Shown piece after piece: positions 17,077-25,389 of a stretch of 64,000 nt of DNA (its first letter is position 1; each line of letters opens with the position of its first letter). The notes under the pieces were generated by a model, which did not search any database, was not told the DNA's origin, and worked only from the letters and a program-made list of their open reading frames with translations. Source of the DNA: Tissierellales bacterium (GTDB taxonomy: Bacteria > Bacillota > Clostridia > Tissierellales > Tissierellaceae). The DNA is taken from assembly GCA_030146915.1 (NCBI GenBank), contig JASLAT010000015.1, positions 1 to 64,000 on the forward strand, read 5' to 3'. The translations under genes were made by a program, and so were the position numbers.

Positions 17077-18099
17077 TTAAAACTGTTTTAAAAATCTGTT
17101 ATCATTCTCAAATAATAATCTTATATTTGGTATATTATATTTAATCATAGTTATTCTATCTATTCCCATCCCAAAAGCAAAGCCACTGTATTCTTCTGGA
17201 TCTATACCACAGTTTCTAAGAACATTTGGATGTACCATACCACAGCCCAATAATTCCATATCCCATCCTGTAAAATCACATACTTCACAACCTTCACCCC
17301 TACAAGCTAAGCAAGATACATCAACCTCAGCAGAAGGTTCTGTGAACGGAAAATGATGTGGTCTATATCTAGTCTTTATATCATCCCCAAATAACTGTTT
17401 AATAAATATGTTCAAAGTATGCATTAAATTTCCCATATTTATATTTTTATCTACGACTAAACCTTCTAATTGATGGAACATAGGTGAATGCGTATCATCA
17501 ACATCATCATGTCTAAAAGTTCTTCCAGAAGATACAATTCTAAGCGGTGCTCCTAAAGTTTTCATAGCTCTTATTTGTACCGGCGAAGTGTGTGTTCTAA
17601 GTAAAAGATCTTCATTGAAATAAAATGTATCTGACAAATCTCTAGAAGGATGATCTATAGGTGAATTTAAAGAATCAAAGTTATTAGATACTGTTTCAAC
17701 TTCAGGTCCTTGTATAACCGAAAAACCCATACTTATAAATAGATCTTCCAATTCTTCTATTGTTTGAACTAATGGATGCCTATGACCAAGTACTTTATTT
17801 TTTGTAGACATTGTTATATCTAATGTTTCCATTGCTAATCTTTCAAATTTAGCACTTTCTTCTAATTTATTTTTAAGCCCTAGTATAGCATCCTCTATCT
17901 CATCTCTAACTTCATTTGCTAGCTTTCCCATCTTAGGTCTTTCTTCAGCTGAAAGTTTACCCATTCCTCTTAAAACGCTAGTAAGCTCACCTTTTTTACC
18001 CAAGACTTTTACTCTTAAGTTCTCTAGTTCTTCTAAATCATTTAAATCTCCTAGAATATCTAGAGTTTTTTCTTTTATTTCAATTAGTTTTTCTCTCAT
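17077..18099 (-). CDS. pheS: phenylalanyl-tRNA synthetase alpha subunit
   Basis: The 340-residue catalytic subunit attaches phenylalanine to tRNA-Phe. An N-terminal coiled coil (1-85) precedes the class II core. The core has motif 2 as RTFRHDDVDDTHSP, the FHQLEGLVVD strand, and motif 3 as GFAFGMGIDRITM near the end. The CLACRGEGCEVC segment before motif 3 is the cysteine-rich insertion found in many bacterial PheS. The ATG follows AAGGAGTAGG. It is the first gene of pheST; a consensus-like promoter lies 79-107 bases upstream and no T-box was found. Confidence 0.97.
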   Translation of the reverse strand: MREKLIEIKEKTLDILGDLNDLEELENLRVKVLGKKGELTSVLRGMGKLSAEERPKMGKLANEVRDEIEDAILGLKNKLEESAKFERLAMETLDITMSTKNKVLGHRHPLVQTIEELEDLFISMGFSVIQGPEVETVSNNFDSLNSPIDHPSRDLSDTFYFNEDLLLRTHTSPVQIRAMKTLGAPLRIVSSGRTFRHDDVDDTHSPMFHQLEGLVVDKNINMGNLMHTLNIFIKQLFGDDIKTRYRPHHFPFTEPSAEVDVSCLACRGEGCEVCDFTGWDMELLGCGMVHPNVLRNCGIDPEEYSGFAFGMGIDRITMIKYNIPNIRLLFENDNRFLKQF

Positions 18100-18177
18100 A
18101 TTCCTACTCCTTTTTTTATTATAAATATATAAAACTGCCCATTCTTACAGGTTTCCAGTATAATTTATTCATTTCTA

Positions 18178-18206
18178 ATTATAGCATTTAAGAAAGTTTT
18201 TAACAA
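18178..18206 (-). promoter_or_regulatory. promoter of pheST
   Basis: On the minus strand TTGTTA (plus 18201-18206) and a perfect TATAAT (plus 18178-18183) are spaced by 17 bases. They lie between the end of the RNA methyltransferase gene and pheS. The short leader has no T-box core. Confidence 0.75.
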
Positions 18207-18211
18207 GAAAT

Positions 18212-18994
18212 CTAAATTTGTCTATCAGACTCATACATTATTATCGAAGCAGCTATTGCAGCATTTAAAGATTCTGATCTTCCTGGCATGTTTATTGATA
18301 TTTTATCATCCGAAACCTCTAATATTTTATCGCTAACTCCTGTTGACTCATTTCCAATTACTATAATAGAATTTTTTAACTCAACATCTTTAATACTTTT
18401 ACTATGTTCTACTTCAGTAGATAGTATTTTATATCCTATTTTTTTCAAATATTCTATATCATTAACTAAATTATCTATATAATATATTCCCACACGATAA
18501 ATAGAACCCATACTAGCTCTAACTACTTTTGGATTATAGGCATCTACAGTACCTGATCCTGATATAATTCCTTTTATATTAAAAGCATCCGCTGTTCTTA
18601 TTATTGTACCTAAATTTCCTGGATCTTGTAGTCTATCTAGTAGGATATAAATTCCATTACAATCTTTTATTTCAGCTACTTTTTTATAGTCTATATTAGA
18701 TATCGCTAAAACTCCTTGTGGATTCTCCGTTTGAGATATATAGTTAAATACCTCGCTATTAACTTTTACTATATCTTCTCTTTTGGAAAATTTAAAGTAA
18801 AGTTCTTTTCCACCAGACAAGTTCAGTAAGTCATCAGAATATACAATATTTTTATAATTATAATCATTATCAATTATCTCATTTACTATATTAATTCCTT
18901 CAGCTATAAAAAGTTTGTTTTCAATTCTATTTTTTTTTCTAGATAAATCCCTTATACTTTTTATAAAACTATTTTTTTTACTAGTAATCTCCAA
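18212..18994 (-). CDS. TrmH/SpoU-family RNA 2'-O-methyltransferase
   Basis: This 260-residue cytoplasmic SAM-dependent methyltransferase has the trefoil-knot SPOUT fold. An N-terminal RNA-substrate-binding domain (about 1-95) is followed by motif 1 (DRLQDPGNLGTIIRTADAF), motif 2 (IVIGNESTGVSD) and motif 3 (INMPGRSESLNAAIAASI), all intact. It probably modifies a ribose in 23S rRNA or tRNA; the exact site is not predictable. The start is TTG with GAGGG six bases before it. Its position upstream of pheS matches the ysgA-type arrangement in Bacillus. Confidence 0.92.
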   Translation of the reverse strand: MEITSKKNSFIKSIRDLSRKKNRIENKLFIAEGINIVNEIIDNDYNYKNIVYSDDLLNLSGGKELYFKFSKREDIVKVNSEVFNYISQTENPQGVLAISNIDYKKVAEIKDCNGIYILLDRLQDPGNLGTIIRTADAFNIKGIISGSGTVDAYNPKVVRASMGSIYRVGIYYIDNLVNDIEYLKKIGYKILSTEVEHSKSIKDVELKNSIIVIGNESTGVSDKILEVSDDKISINMPGRSESLNAAIAASIIMYESDRQI

Positions 18995-19044
18995 ACTAAT
19001 CCCTCATTTACTTTCTTATATCTACATGTTATAACAAAATTAGT

Positions 19045-19077
19045 AATAAAAAAAGTTCCTATTTGTAGGAACTTTTT
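19045..19077 (-). terminator. intrinsic terminator of infC-rpmI-rplT
   Basis: A perfect 12-bp stem (AAAAAGTTCCTA at 19050-19061 with 19066-19077) has a TTTG loop. T-runs flank both sides, and the stem ends two bases from the rplT stop codon. Confidence 0.88.
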
Positions 19078-19078
19078 A

Positions 19079-19429
19079 TTAATTACCTTTTGCAATTTCT
19101 ACTAATTTAGCAAATCCTTCTGCATCATGTATAGCCATTTCAGATAACATTTTTCTATTTACTTCTATATTTGCTTTTTTAAGTCCACCTATGAACTTAC
19201 TATAGCTCATTCCATTCATTCTTGCTGCTGCATTTATTCTTGTTATCCACAGTTTTCTAAAGTCTCTTTTTCTATGTTTTCTACCTATATATGCATAATT
19301 AAAAGATTGCATTACTTGATCATTTGCTGTTTTAAATAATGTTGATTTTGAACCATAAAATCCTTTAGCTTGCTTTAATACTCTATTATGTCTTTTTCTT
19401 CTTGCTGTACCTCTTTTTACTCTTGCCAT
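19079..19429 (-). CDS. rplT: 50S ribosomal protein L20
   Basis: The 116-residue, highly basic protein starts [18 protein letters not shown], the standard L20 beginning, and has the normal length. It binds 23S rRNA early in 50S assembly. In Firmicutes it also binds the leader of this operon to repress it, in line with the L20-type leader seen before infC. It is the last gene of infC-rpmI-rplT, with AGGAGGG before the ATG. Confidence 0.98.
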   Translation of the reverse strand: MARVKRGTARRKRHNRVLKQAKGFYGSKSTLFKTANDQVMQSFNYAYIGRKHRKRDFRKLWITRINAAARMNGMSYSKFIGGLKKANIEVNRKMLSEMAIHDAEGFAKLVEIAKGN

Positions 19430-19452
19430 CTTTTTCCCTCCTAGTTATTAAA

Positions 19453-19647
19453 TTATGGAATCATTGTGTCGATTCTTCTTTGATCTGCCTTGCTTACTAA
19501 AGTTGACTTTCTTAAATTCCTAACTCTTTTAGGAGATTTTTTTCCAGTTAAGTGTCCCTTATAAGCTTTATTTCTTCTTATTTTTCCTGATCCAGTTCTT
19601 CTAAATCTTTTTGCTGATCCTCTATGAGTCTTCATTTTTTTTCCCAT
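19453..19647 (-). CDS. rpmI: 50S ribosomal protein L35
   Basis: The 64-residue basic protein starts [15 protein letters not shown] and includes [17 protein letters not shown], typical of L35. The frame can be opened six codons further to a TTG, but that would place the start over the AGGAGG ribosome binding site. The internal ATG, nine bases after AGGAGG, is therefore used. It is the middle gene of infC-rpmI-rplT. Confidence 0.97.
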   Translation of the reverse strand: MGKKMKTHRGSAKRFRRTGSGKIRRNKAYKGHLTGKKSPKRVRNLRKSTLVSKADQRRIDTMIP

Positions 19648-19665
19648 TTTAAACTGCCTCCTCAA

Positions 19666-20178
19666 TTAGTCTCTTTTTTCTTCTAAAAACATTACCATAC
19701 TTCTACCTTCCATTTTGGCAGGTTTTTCTATAACGCCATACTCTTCTGTAAGCTTTGCAAATTTATCTAAAACTTCTTTACCTATACTAGTATGACCCAT
19801 TTCTCTACCTCTAAATCTAACGGAAACCTTTACCTTATCCCCTGATTTTAAGAATTTATTGGCTTGTCTAGCCTTTACATTTAAATCATGATCTTCGATA
19901 TTAGGAGATAATCTTACTTCCTTCACATTAATCGTTCTTTGATTTTTCTTTGCCTCTTGTTCTTTTTTTGCTTGTTCATACTTGTATTTTCCATAGTCTA
20001 GTATCTTACAAACTGGCGGTTTAGCATTTGGAGCAACTTTCGCTAAATCTAATCCCTTATCGTAAGCCTTATTTAAAGCTTCTTTAGTTGGAACTACACC
20101 TAACTGTTCACCATCTACATCAATTAACCTTACTTCCCTGTCTCTAATTTCTTCATTAATTTGAAGTTCTTTACTGAT
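19666..20178 (-). CDS. infC: translation initiation factor IF-3
   Basis: IF-3 binds the 30S subunit and controls start-codon selection. The reading frame has IF-3 sequence well upstream of its first ATG: INEEIRDREVRLIDVDG, then LGVVPTKEAL and APNAKPPVCKILDYGKYKYE. It extends to ISKELQ directly after GGAGGT. The only sensible start eight bases from that ribosome binding site is ATC (plus 20176-20178), giving a normal 170-residue protein. Rare AUU, AUA or AUC starts are a known infC feature that allows IF-3 to repress its own translation. It heads the operon infC-rpmI-rplT behind an L20-type leader. Confidence 0.93.
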   Translation of the reverse strand: MSKELQINEEIRDREVRLIDVDGEQLGVVPTKEALNKAYDKGLDLAKVAPNAKPPVCKILDYGKYKYEQAKKEQEAKKNQRTINVKEVRLSPNIEDHDLNVKARQANKFLKSGDKVKVSVRFRGREMGHTSIGKEVLDKFAKLTEEYGVIEKPAKMEGRSMVMFLEEKRD

Positions 20179-20216
20179 ATTACAGCACCTCCTGATTTAT
20201 TTTTGGAATAAACGAC

Positions 20217-20355
20217 AAAAAAAGCGGGAAAAATCCCGCTTATATATACGAAATAAACACAAGTTCACACTGAACTTCTGGTTCATTTAATGTATTAACC
20301 CTAAAAGCTTTAGCCTTAAGGTGAGAAGCGGAAACTCCTTCTTGTTCTATATTAC
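20217..20355 (-). ncRNA. L20/IF-3 type leader with attenuator
   Basis: The leader runs from the promoter at 20362-20390 to the infC ribosome binding site. It contains CGCTTCTCACC on the minus strand (near plus 20321-20332), a hallmark of Firmicutes infC leaders. It ends in a strong terminator stem (AAGCGGGA at 20222-20229 with 20234-20241) followed by seven T. In Bacillus, L20 binding to such a leader promotes termination; the same mechanism is inferred here. Confidence 0.85.
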
Positions 20356-20361
20356 TATAAT

Positions 20362-20390
20362 AGTATATATCTTAAATAATAGTTTGTCAA
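20362..20390 (-). promoter_or_regulatory. promoter of infC-rpmI-rplT
   Basis: Perfect TTGACA (plus 20385-20390), a 17-base spacer and TATACT (plus 20362-20367) lie on the minus strand. The -35 begins three bases after the dipeptidase stop codon. Confidence 0.85.
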
Positions 20391-20393
20391 ACA

Positions 20394-21788
20394 TTATTTA
20401 CATAATTCATAAATTGCTTTGGCATATATCTTAGCTAAATCCAATAAATGTTCTATTGATATATATTCATTTTTTTGATGAGCTAGCTCTTCCATTCCTG
20501 GATATAGAGCACCAAAAGCAACTGCATTGTCCATTACTCTTGCATAGGTAGCTCCACCTATTGTTAAAGGGGATGCGTTATCTACACCTGTATGGCTCTT
20601 ATAAACATCCATTAAAGTTTTTACTAAATGACTATCTTTTTCTACATATAAGGGTTTAAGAGAATCATCAATTAATTTTAAAGTAAAACCACTACCTTCT
20701 ATATTCTTGCTTATACCTTCTATTACATCTTGGCTAGTGTATTTTATTGGATATCTTATATCTACTGATAAAATTATTTCATTTTCCACTAACTTTAAAA
20801 CCCCTGGGTTAAATGTTAACTTTCCAACAACTTCATCTTCAAATTTACATCCTATTTCTTCTCCATGATTATAAAATCCTATTTTTTGATTATATAACTT
20901 TATAAAATTAGATATACTATCATTTGAGTCAAATACTTCAGATAAAATATCCATCAGTGCATGTATTGCTGAAAAGCCTAATTGTGGTTTACTCCCATGA
21001 GCGGATCGACCTAAGGTAATAATTTCTAGCTCATTATCATTGTTTATTAATTCAAAATCATATTTATCTTCAAACTCACTTTTTATTTTTTCAATAACAG
21101 ATTTAAGATTTTTAGAGCTTATTTTGGCATTAGCTTTCTCTGGTACTATATTCACAACACTTCCTGATTTAAGTTCTAATAATGATAAATCACTAGAATT
21201 TAAAGAATCTAATCTATATCTTAACTCTATGGACATAACTCCTTTTTCTGCATATATTACTGGAAAATCTGCATCTGGAGTAAATGCTATTTCGGGTTCT
21301 TCTTCATGTTTAAAGTAATAATCCATGCATCTCCAATCAGTTTCTTCATTTGCACCAACAATCAGTCTAACTTTTTTGTTTAGTTCTACAGACGATTCTT
21401 GCACAGCTTTCATAGCATAAAGTGCTGCAATTGTAGGACCTTTATCATCTATAGCCCCTCTACCATATATTTTATTATCTATTATTTCTGCAGAATATGG
21501 ATCCATATCCCAACCTTCACCTTCAGGTACCACATCTACATGACCTAAAATTCCTAAAGTTTTATCCCCTTCTCCAAATTCAATATATCCTGCATATCCA
21601 TCCAAATTTTTAGTTTTAAAACCAAACTTTTTTCCTATATTTAAAATGTTTTCTAAAGCTCTATAAGGTCCCTCACCAAAAGGTTTACCCGGTAATCCAT
21701 TTTCCTCTACAGATTTTATTTTTATAGATTCTCTAGTACTTTCTATCAAATCATCTTTATATTTTTCTATTATTTTATCAAAATTCAT
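20394..21788 (-). CDS. pepV: PepV-type M20 metallodipeptidase
   Basis: The 464-residue M20-family peptidase hydrolyses dipeptides in the cytoplasm with two metal ions. Metal and catalytic motifs are GILGHVDVVPEGEGW near residue 80, GRGAIDDKGPT near 112 and GANEETDW near 145. A late His in LAHQKNE completes the set. A lid/dimerisation insertion lies between about 190 and 350. Length fits PepV. The ATG follows GGGAGGT, 89 bases from the lipoprotein gene upstream, whose terminator lies in between. The exact substrate range is not readable. Confidence 0.9.
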   Translation of the reverse strand: MNFDKIIEKYKDDLIESTRESIKIKSVEENGLPGKPFGEGPYRALENILNIGKKFGFKTKNLDGYAGYIEFGEGDKTLGILGHVDVVPEGEGWDMDPYSAEIIDNKIYGRGAIDDKGPTIAALYAMKAVQESSVELNKKVRLIVGANEETDWRCMDYYFKHEEEPEIAFTPDADFPVIYAEKGVMSIELRYRLDSLNSSDLSLLELKSGSVVNIVPEKANAKISSKNLKSVIEKIKSEFEDKYDFELINNDNELEIITLGRSAHGSKPQLGFSAIHALMDILSEVFDSNDSISNFIKLYNQKIGFYNHGEEIGCKFEDEVVGKLTFNPGVLKLVENEIILSVDIRYPIKYTSQDVIEGISKNIEGSGFTLKLIDDSLKPLYVEKDSHLVKTLMDVYKSHTGVDNASPLTIGGATYARVMDNAVAFGALYPGMEELAHQKNEYISIEHLLDLAKIYAKAIYELCK

Positions 21789-21827
21789 TTTCTTACCTCC
21801 CTCATTTATATACTAATAATATAATAT

Positions 21828-21856
21828 ATAAAGAAAAAAAGAAAGCATATGCTTTC
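21828..21856 (-). terminator. terminator after the lipoprotein gene
   Basis: The 16-base perfect palindrome GAAAGCATATGCTTTC (21841-21856) is followed on the minus strand by a T-rich run (plus 21831-21840). The stem is short, so strength is uncertain. Confidence 0.6.
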
Positions 21857-21877
21857 CTTTCCTCAGTTTAAAAGTAT

Positions 21878-23086
21878 TTAATTATTATCCTGTGTATCCA
21901 TTTCTTTTATTTTTTGATCTAAATCTTTCATTTGTTCAGATATATAGTCAACTAGGTCTATACTATTTTCTTTTGTTGTTTTAGGCATATTTATATCTAA
22001 TGTTTTATCATTTATTCTGTTTATTTTAGTTTCATAATTAACTTTAAAGTTAAGTTTTCCTTCTCCCTTAGACTCCCCATCATCTATTTTTGATAATTGT
22101 TCTAAGTCTAACATTAAATTAATATTAGTTTTTTCATAAGATATATAGCCTTTATTATTTATACCTAAATCAATAACTATACCTTCTTTATCTAATATAC
22201 TTATATCGTCTATTTTGCTTAATGATTCATTTATTTTCTTCTTAAGCTCTTCCTTATTTTCAGGATTAAGTTGAGTTTTTATAACCTCTATTTCTTTACT
22301 GCCCTCTTCTACCATACTATATTTTTTTATAATCTCTAAATACTCTTCCATTAAAATATTAAGGTCTTCATCTTCTAATAAGTAATTTAAAGTGTATTTA
22401 AATAAACTTTTAGCATCTTTATCAGATATCTTTATTCTATATAAATCTAAAATTTCTCCATCTATTTCCTTTTTCCCTACTCTTTCAACTATATTTAGTT
22501 TAGGATTAAAATCTTTTATCCATCTTACCGAAGCTTTTTTAGAAACTTCTCTAACTTTTTCAGACCAATTAGAGATCTCCTCTAATGCTTCTTTATTTAA
22601 TCGTGAGTTATTACCAATCTCCACAAGTTTATTCAAATCATAAACTATGTAATCTTTAGCCTTAAAATCTTCACCCATTAATTCTAATAATTCATTAGGT
22701 AATTTAAAAACTTCTACTATATTAATAGGATCTTTAAAATCTGCATCTACCCAAATAGTAGCCTTTTTTAAATCGTCACCTAATTTACCAGTGAAGTAAA
22801 GTTTACCCTCTACTTTTTCACCCTTATTCTCTACTTTTGTAATTTGATCTAAAGTTAAAGTAAAGTTATTAAATGCATCTTCTACCATTTCTAACATAAA
22901 TTGATTTTCTTCTGACAATCCTTCAGATGAAAGATTAAAACTATAGTCAGTTTTTGACTTAAAGCTTTCTATTTCTTCTTGCTTTAAAAAAGCTGTCATC
23001 AATTTTGTATCAGTTGTACAAGCTGATAAACTTGTCATTATTATCATTAAAACTACTAATAATGATACTTTTTTGCTGTTTTTCAT
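21878..23086 (-). CDS. lipoprotein of unknown function
   Basis: The 402-residue protein has a lipoprotein signal: basic MKNSKK, a hydrophobic stretch, and the lipobox LSAC with Cys23 as lipidation site. It should be anchored outside the membrane. The mature part is rich in K, E, D, I and N, with alternating beta and helical segments and no recognised domain. The layout recalls secreted DUF-type lipoproteins of clostridia related to DUF6612/LppX-like folds, but I cannot place it with confidence. It has its own promoter with a palindromic spacer, and a terminator follows. Confidence 0.85.
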   Translation of the reverse strand: MKNSKKVSLLVVLMIIMTSLSACTTDTKLMTAFLKQEEIESFKSKTDYSFNLSSEGLSEENQFMLEMVEDAFNNFTLTLDQITKVENKGEKVEGKLYFTGKLGDDLKKATIWVDADFKDPINIVEVFKLPNELLELMGEDFKAKDYIVYDLNKLVEIGNNSRLNKEALEEISNWSEKVREVSKKASVRWIKDFNPKLNIVERVGKKEIDGEILDLYRIKISDKDAKSLFKYTLNYLLEDEDLNILMEEYLEIIKKYSMVEEGSKEIEVIKTQLNPENKEELKKKINESLSKIDDISILDKEGIVIDLGINNKGYISYEKTNINLMLDLEQLSKIDDGESKGEGKLNFKVNYETKINRINDKTLDINMPKTTKENSIDLVDYISEQMKDLDQKIKEMDTQDNN

Positions 23087-23110
23087 ACTATCACTCCTTT
23101 TCTAGTTAAA

Positions 23111-23139
23111 AGTATATCATTCTATATATAGAATAACAA
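23111..23139 (-). promoter_or_regulatory. promoter of the lipoprotein gene with palindromic spacer
   Basis: TTGTTA (plus 23134-23139), 17 bases and TATACT (plus 23111-23116) lie on the minus strand. The spacer contains a perfect 16-base palindrome, ATTCTATATATAGAAT (23119-23134). That position would suit a dimeric repressor, but no regulator is identified. Confidence 0.6.
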
Positions 23140-23144
23140 GAATT

Positions 23145-23167
23145 AAAGGGCTAAATATTAGCCCTTT
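23145..23167 (-). terminator. probable terminator after thrS
   Basis: A perfect 10-bp stem (AAAGGGCTAA at 23145-23154 with 23158-23167) has a three-base loop. It stands 18 bases after the thrS stop. The following bases are only moderately T-rich, so it may terminate weakly. Confidence 0.55.
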
Positions 23168-23185
23168 GTTATCAAATAGTGTCTA

Positions 23186-25096
23186 TTATTTTTTATCCTC
23201 TACTTCTTCTATTACTGATTCTATAAATTCATCAATTTCTAATACCTTTTGTTCTTGTGTATCTCTAGATCTTACTGAAATATTTTTAGCTTCTATTTCA
23301 TTTCTACCAATTACTATCATGTATGGTATTTTATCCATTTGTGCTTCTCTAATTTTATATCCTACTTTCTCATCTCTTATATCTAGTTCTACTCTTATAC
23401 CCGCTTCTTTAAATTTATTTACAACTTCTTCAGCATAAGAGTTGAATTTGTCAGATATAGGTAAAACTCTAGCTTGTACTGGTGCTAACCAAGTAGGGAA
23501 TTTTCCAGCATAATGTTCTATCAATATACCTATAAATCTTTCCATCGAACCAAATATAGCTCTATGAATCATAACAGGTCTTTTCTTTTCATTGTTTGCA
23601 TCAATGTATTCCATTTCAAACCTTTCAGGCATTTGAAAATCTAACTGAATCGTACCACATTGCCACGTTCTCCCTATTGCATCTTCTAATTGAAAATCTA
23701 TTTTAGGGCCATAAAAAGCTCCATCGCCTTCATCTACCCTATAGTCTATTTTCTTTTCTTCTAGAGCTTCTTTTAAACCATTTTCTGCCATATCCCATTG
23801 CTCTTTAGTACCCATTGAATCATCAGGTCTAGTAGACAGTTCAACTGAATATTTAAATCCAAAAGTTTCATATATTTTATCTGCTAACTCTATTGTCTCA
23901 ACTAATAAATCTTTTACTTGATTAGGCAAGCAGAAGATATGTCCATCATCTTGAGTGAATGATCTAACTCTCATAAGACCATGTAATGTTCCCGAAAGCT
24001 CATGTCTATGAACTAAACCTAACTCCCCCCATTTTAATGGAAGATCTCTATAACTATGCATTTGTGATTTATATACTAATATTGATCCAGGACAATTCAT
24101 AGGCTTAACAGCATAATCCTTTTCATCTATTTTAGTTACATACATATTATCTTTATAATGATCCCAATGTCCTGACTGATGCCAAAGTTCTTCACTTAAA
24201 ATTATAGGAGTTTTTAATTCACCATAACCCCTCTTAGCATGCTCTTCTCTCCAGAAATTTTCTAATTCATTTCTAAGAATCATTCCTTTTGGATGAAAAA
24301 ATGGAAAACCTGGTCCTTCTTCATGTATACTAAATAAATCTAATTCTTTACCTAATTTTCTATGATCTCTTTTTTTAGCTTCTTCTATTCTATCTAAATA
24401 CTCATCTAATTCTTTTTTCTTAGGGAAAGTAATTCCATAAATTCTTTGTAACATTTTATTGTTTTCATCCCCACGCCAATAAGCTCCTGCTATATTCAAT
24501 AACTTAATAGCTTTTACTTTTTTTACATCATATAAATGAGGCCCTTTACAAAGATCTACAAATTCACCTAACTTATAAAATGAGATTATTTCCCCTTCTT
24601 CTAAGTTTTCTATCAAATCTACCTTATATATCTCACCCTTAGATCTAAATTCTTCTAATGCTTCTTCTTTTGTCATCTCATATCTTTCCATGACATGTCC
24701 TTCTTTAACTATCTTTCTCATTTCATTTTCAATAGTTTCTAAATCTTCTGGAGTAAAAGTATGATCTGTATCAAAATCATAGTAAAAACCTGATTCTATT
24801 GCAGGTCCTATAGCAAATTTCACACCTGGAAACAACCTTTCCACTGCTAAAGCCATTATATGAGCTGATGTATGCCAGAAAATTTCTTTTCCTTCTTTAT
24901 CTTCAAATTTGACAACTTTAAAGTCTGAGTCTTCATTAATTTTTTCTTGCATCCCTCTTATTTTTCCATTAACTACAGCTCCTAATGCTTCTCTCGCTAG
25001 ACCTTTAGAAATAGCCGCTGTAGCGTCATATACTGTTACACCTTTTTCATGTTCTTTTATAGAGCCATCTGGTAAGCTCAACTTTATTTTTTCCAT
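23186..25096 (-). CDS. thrS: threonyl-tRNA synthetase
   Basis: This 636-residue class II synthetase charges tRNA-Thr. Domains in order are TGS (about 1-62), the editing/second additional domain with HTSAHIMALAVERLFP near 75 and the KGPHLY region near 183, and the class II core with motif 1, motif 2 (GLVHRHELSGTLHGLMRVR) and motif 3 (MIHRAIFGSMERFIGI). The anticodon-binding domain follows (about 535-636). Zinc ligands fit C and H positions in MNCPGS and downstream. The ATG follows AAGGAGG. Expression is under a T-box whose likely specifier is ACT. Confidence 0.98.
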   Translation of the reverse strand: MEKIKLSLPDGSIKEHEKGVTVYDATAAISKGLAREALGAVVNGKIRGMQEKINEDSDFKVVKFEDKEGKEIFWHTSAHIMALAVERLFPGVKFAIGPAIESGFYYDFDTDHTFTPEDLETIENEMRKIVKEGHVMERYEMTKEEALEEFRSKGEIYKVDLIENLEEGEIISFYKLGEFVDLCKGPHLYDVKKVKAIKLLNIAGAYWRGDENNKMLQRIYGITFPKKKELDEYLDRIEEAKKRDHRKLGKELDLFSIHEEGPGFPFFHPKGMILRNELENFWREEHAKRGYGELKTPIILSEELWHQSGHWDHYKDNMYVTKIDEKDYAVKPMNCPGSILVYKSQMHSYRDLPLKWGELGLVHRHELSGTLHGLMRVRSFTQDDGHIFCLPNQVKDLLVETIELADKIYETFGFKYSVELSTRPDDSMGTKEQWDMAENGLKEALEEKKIDYRVDEGDGAFYGPKIDFQLEDAIGRTWQCGTIQLDFQMPERFEMEYIDANNEKKRPVMIHRAIFGSMERFIGILIEHYAGKFPTWLAPVQARVLPISDKFNSYAEEVVNKFKEAGIRVELDIRDEKVGYKIREAQMDKIPYMIVIGRNEIEAKNISVRSRDTQEQKVLEIDEFIESVIEEVEDKK

Positions 25097-25110
25097 ATTA
25101 TACCTCCTTA

Positions 25111-25355
25111 AAATAAAAACCTTCCGTCCCTACATATATATATGTAGGGACGGAAGGTTTTTTTCCGTGGTTCCACCCTAATTGCTTCTCATTTTACTTT
25201 AACGCATTAATGCGGTTATCTTTACTCTTTCGATTCAGATACTGCTCAGGATTAGTTTTCATATAAGGATTACTTAAGGAAGTTCACAGCCTAGACTCCC
25301 TCTCTCTTTAAGCCTTCTTATACTACTCGATCCATCATAGCAATTTATTTAATTA
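25111..25355 (-). ncRNA. T-box riboswitch leader of thrS
   Basis: The core AGGGTGGAACCACGG is on the minus strand at plus 25165-25179. The terminator is a 48-base perfect palindrome (25115-25162, 24-bp arms) with T-runs. In the stem I region near plus 25265-25282 the order GAAA-ACT-AATCC appears at the specifier position. ACT codes for threonine. Uncharged tRNA-Thr should pair there and prevent termination. Confidence 0.93.
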
Positions 25356-25360
25356 GTATT

Positions 25361-25389
25361 ATTATATATTCAGGACATTTTTATGTCAA
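25361..25389 (-). promoter_or_regulatory. promoter of the thrS T-box transcript
   Basis: Perfect TTGACA (plus 25384-25389), a 17-base spacer and perfect TATAAT (plus 25361-25366) lie on the minus strand. The -35 is formed by the last two sense codons of hisS. Confidence 0.88.
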
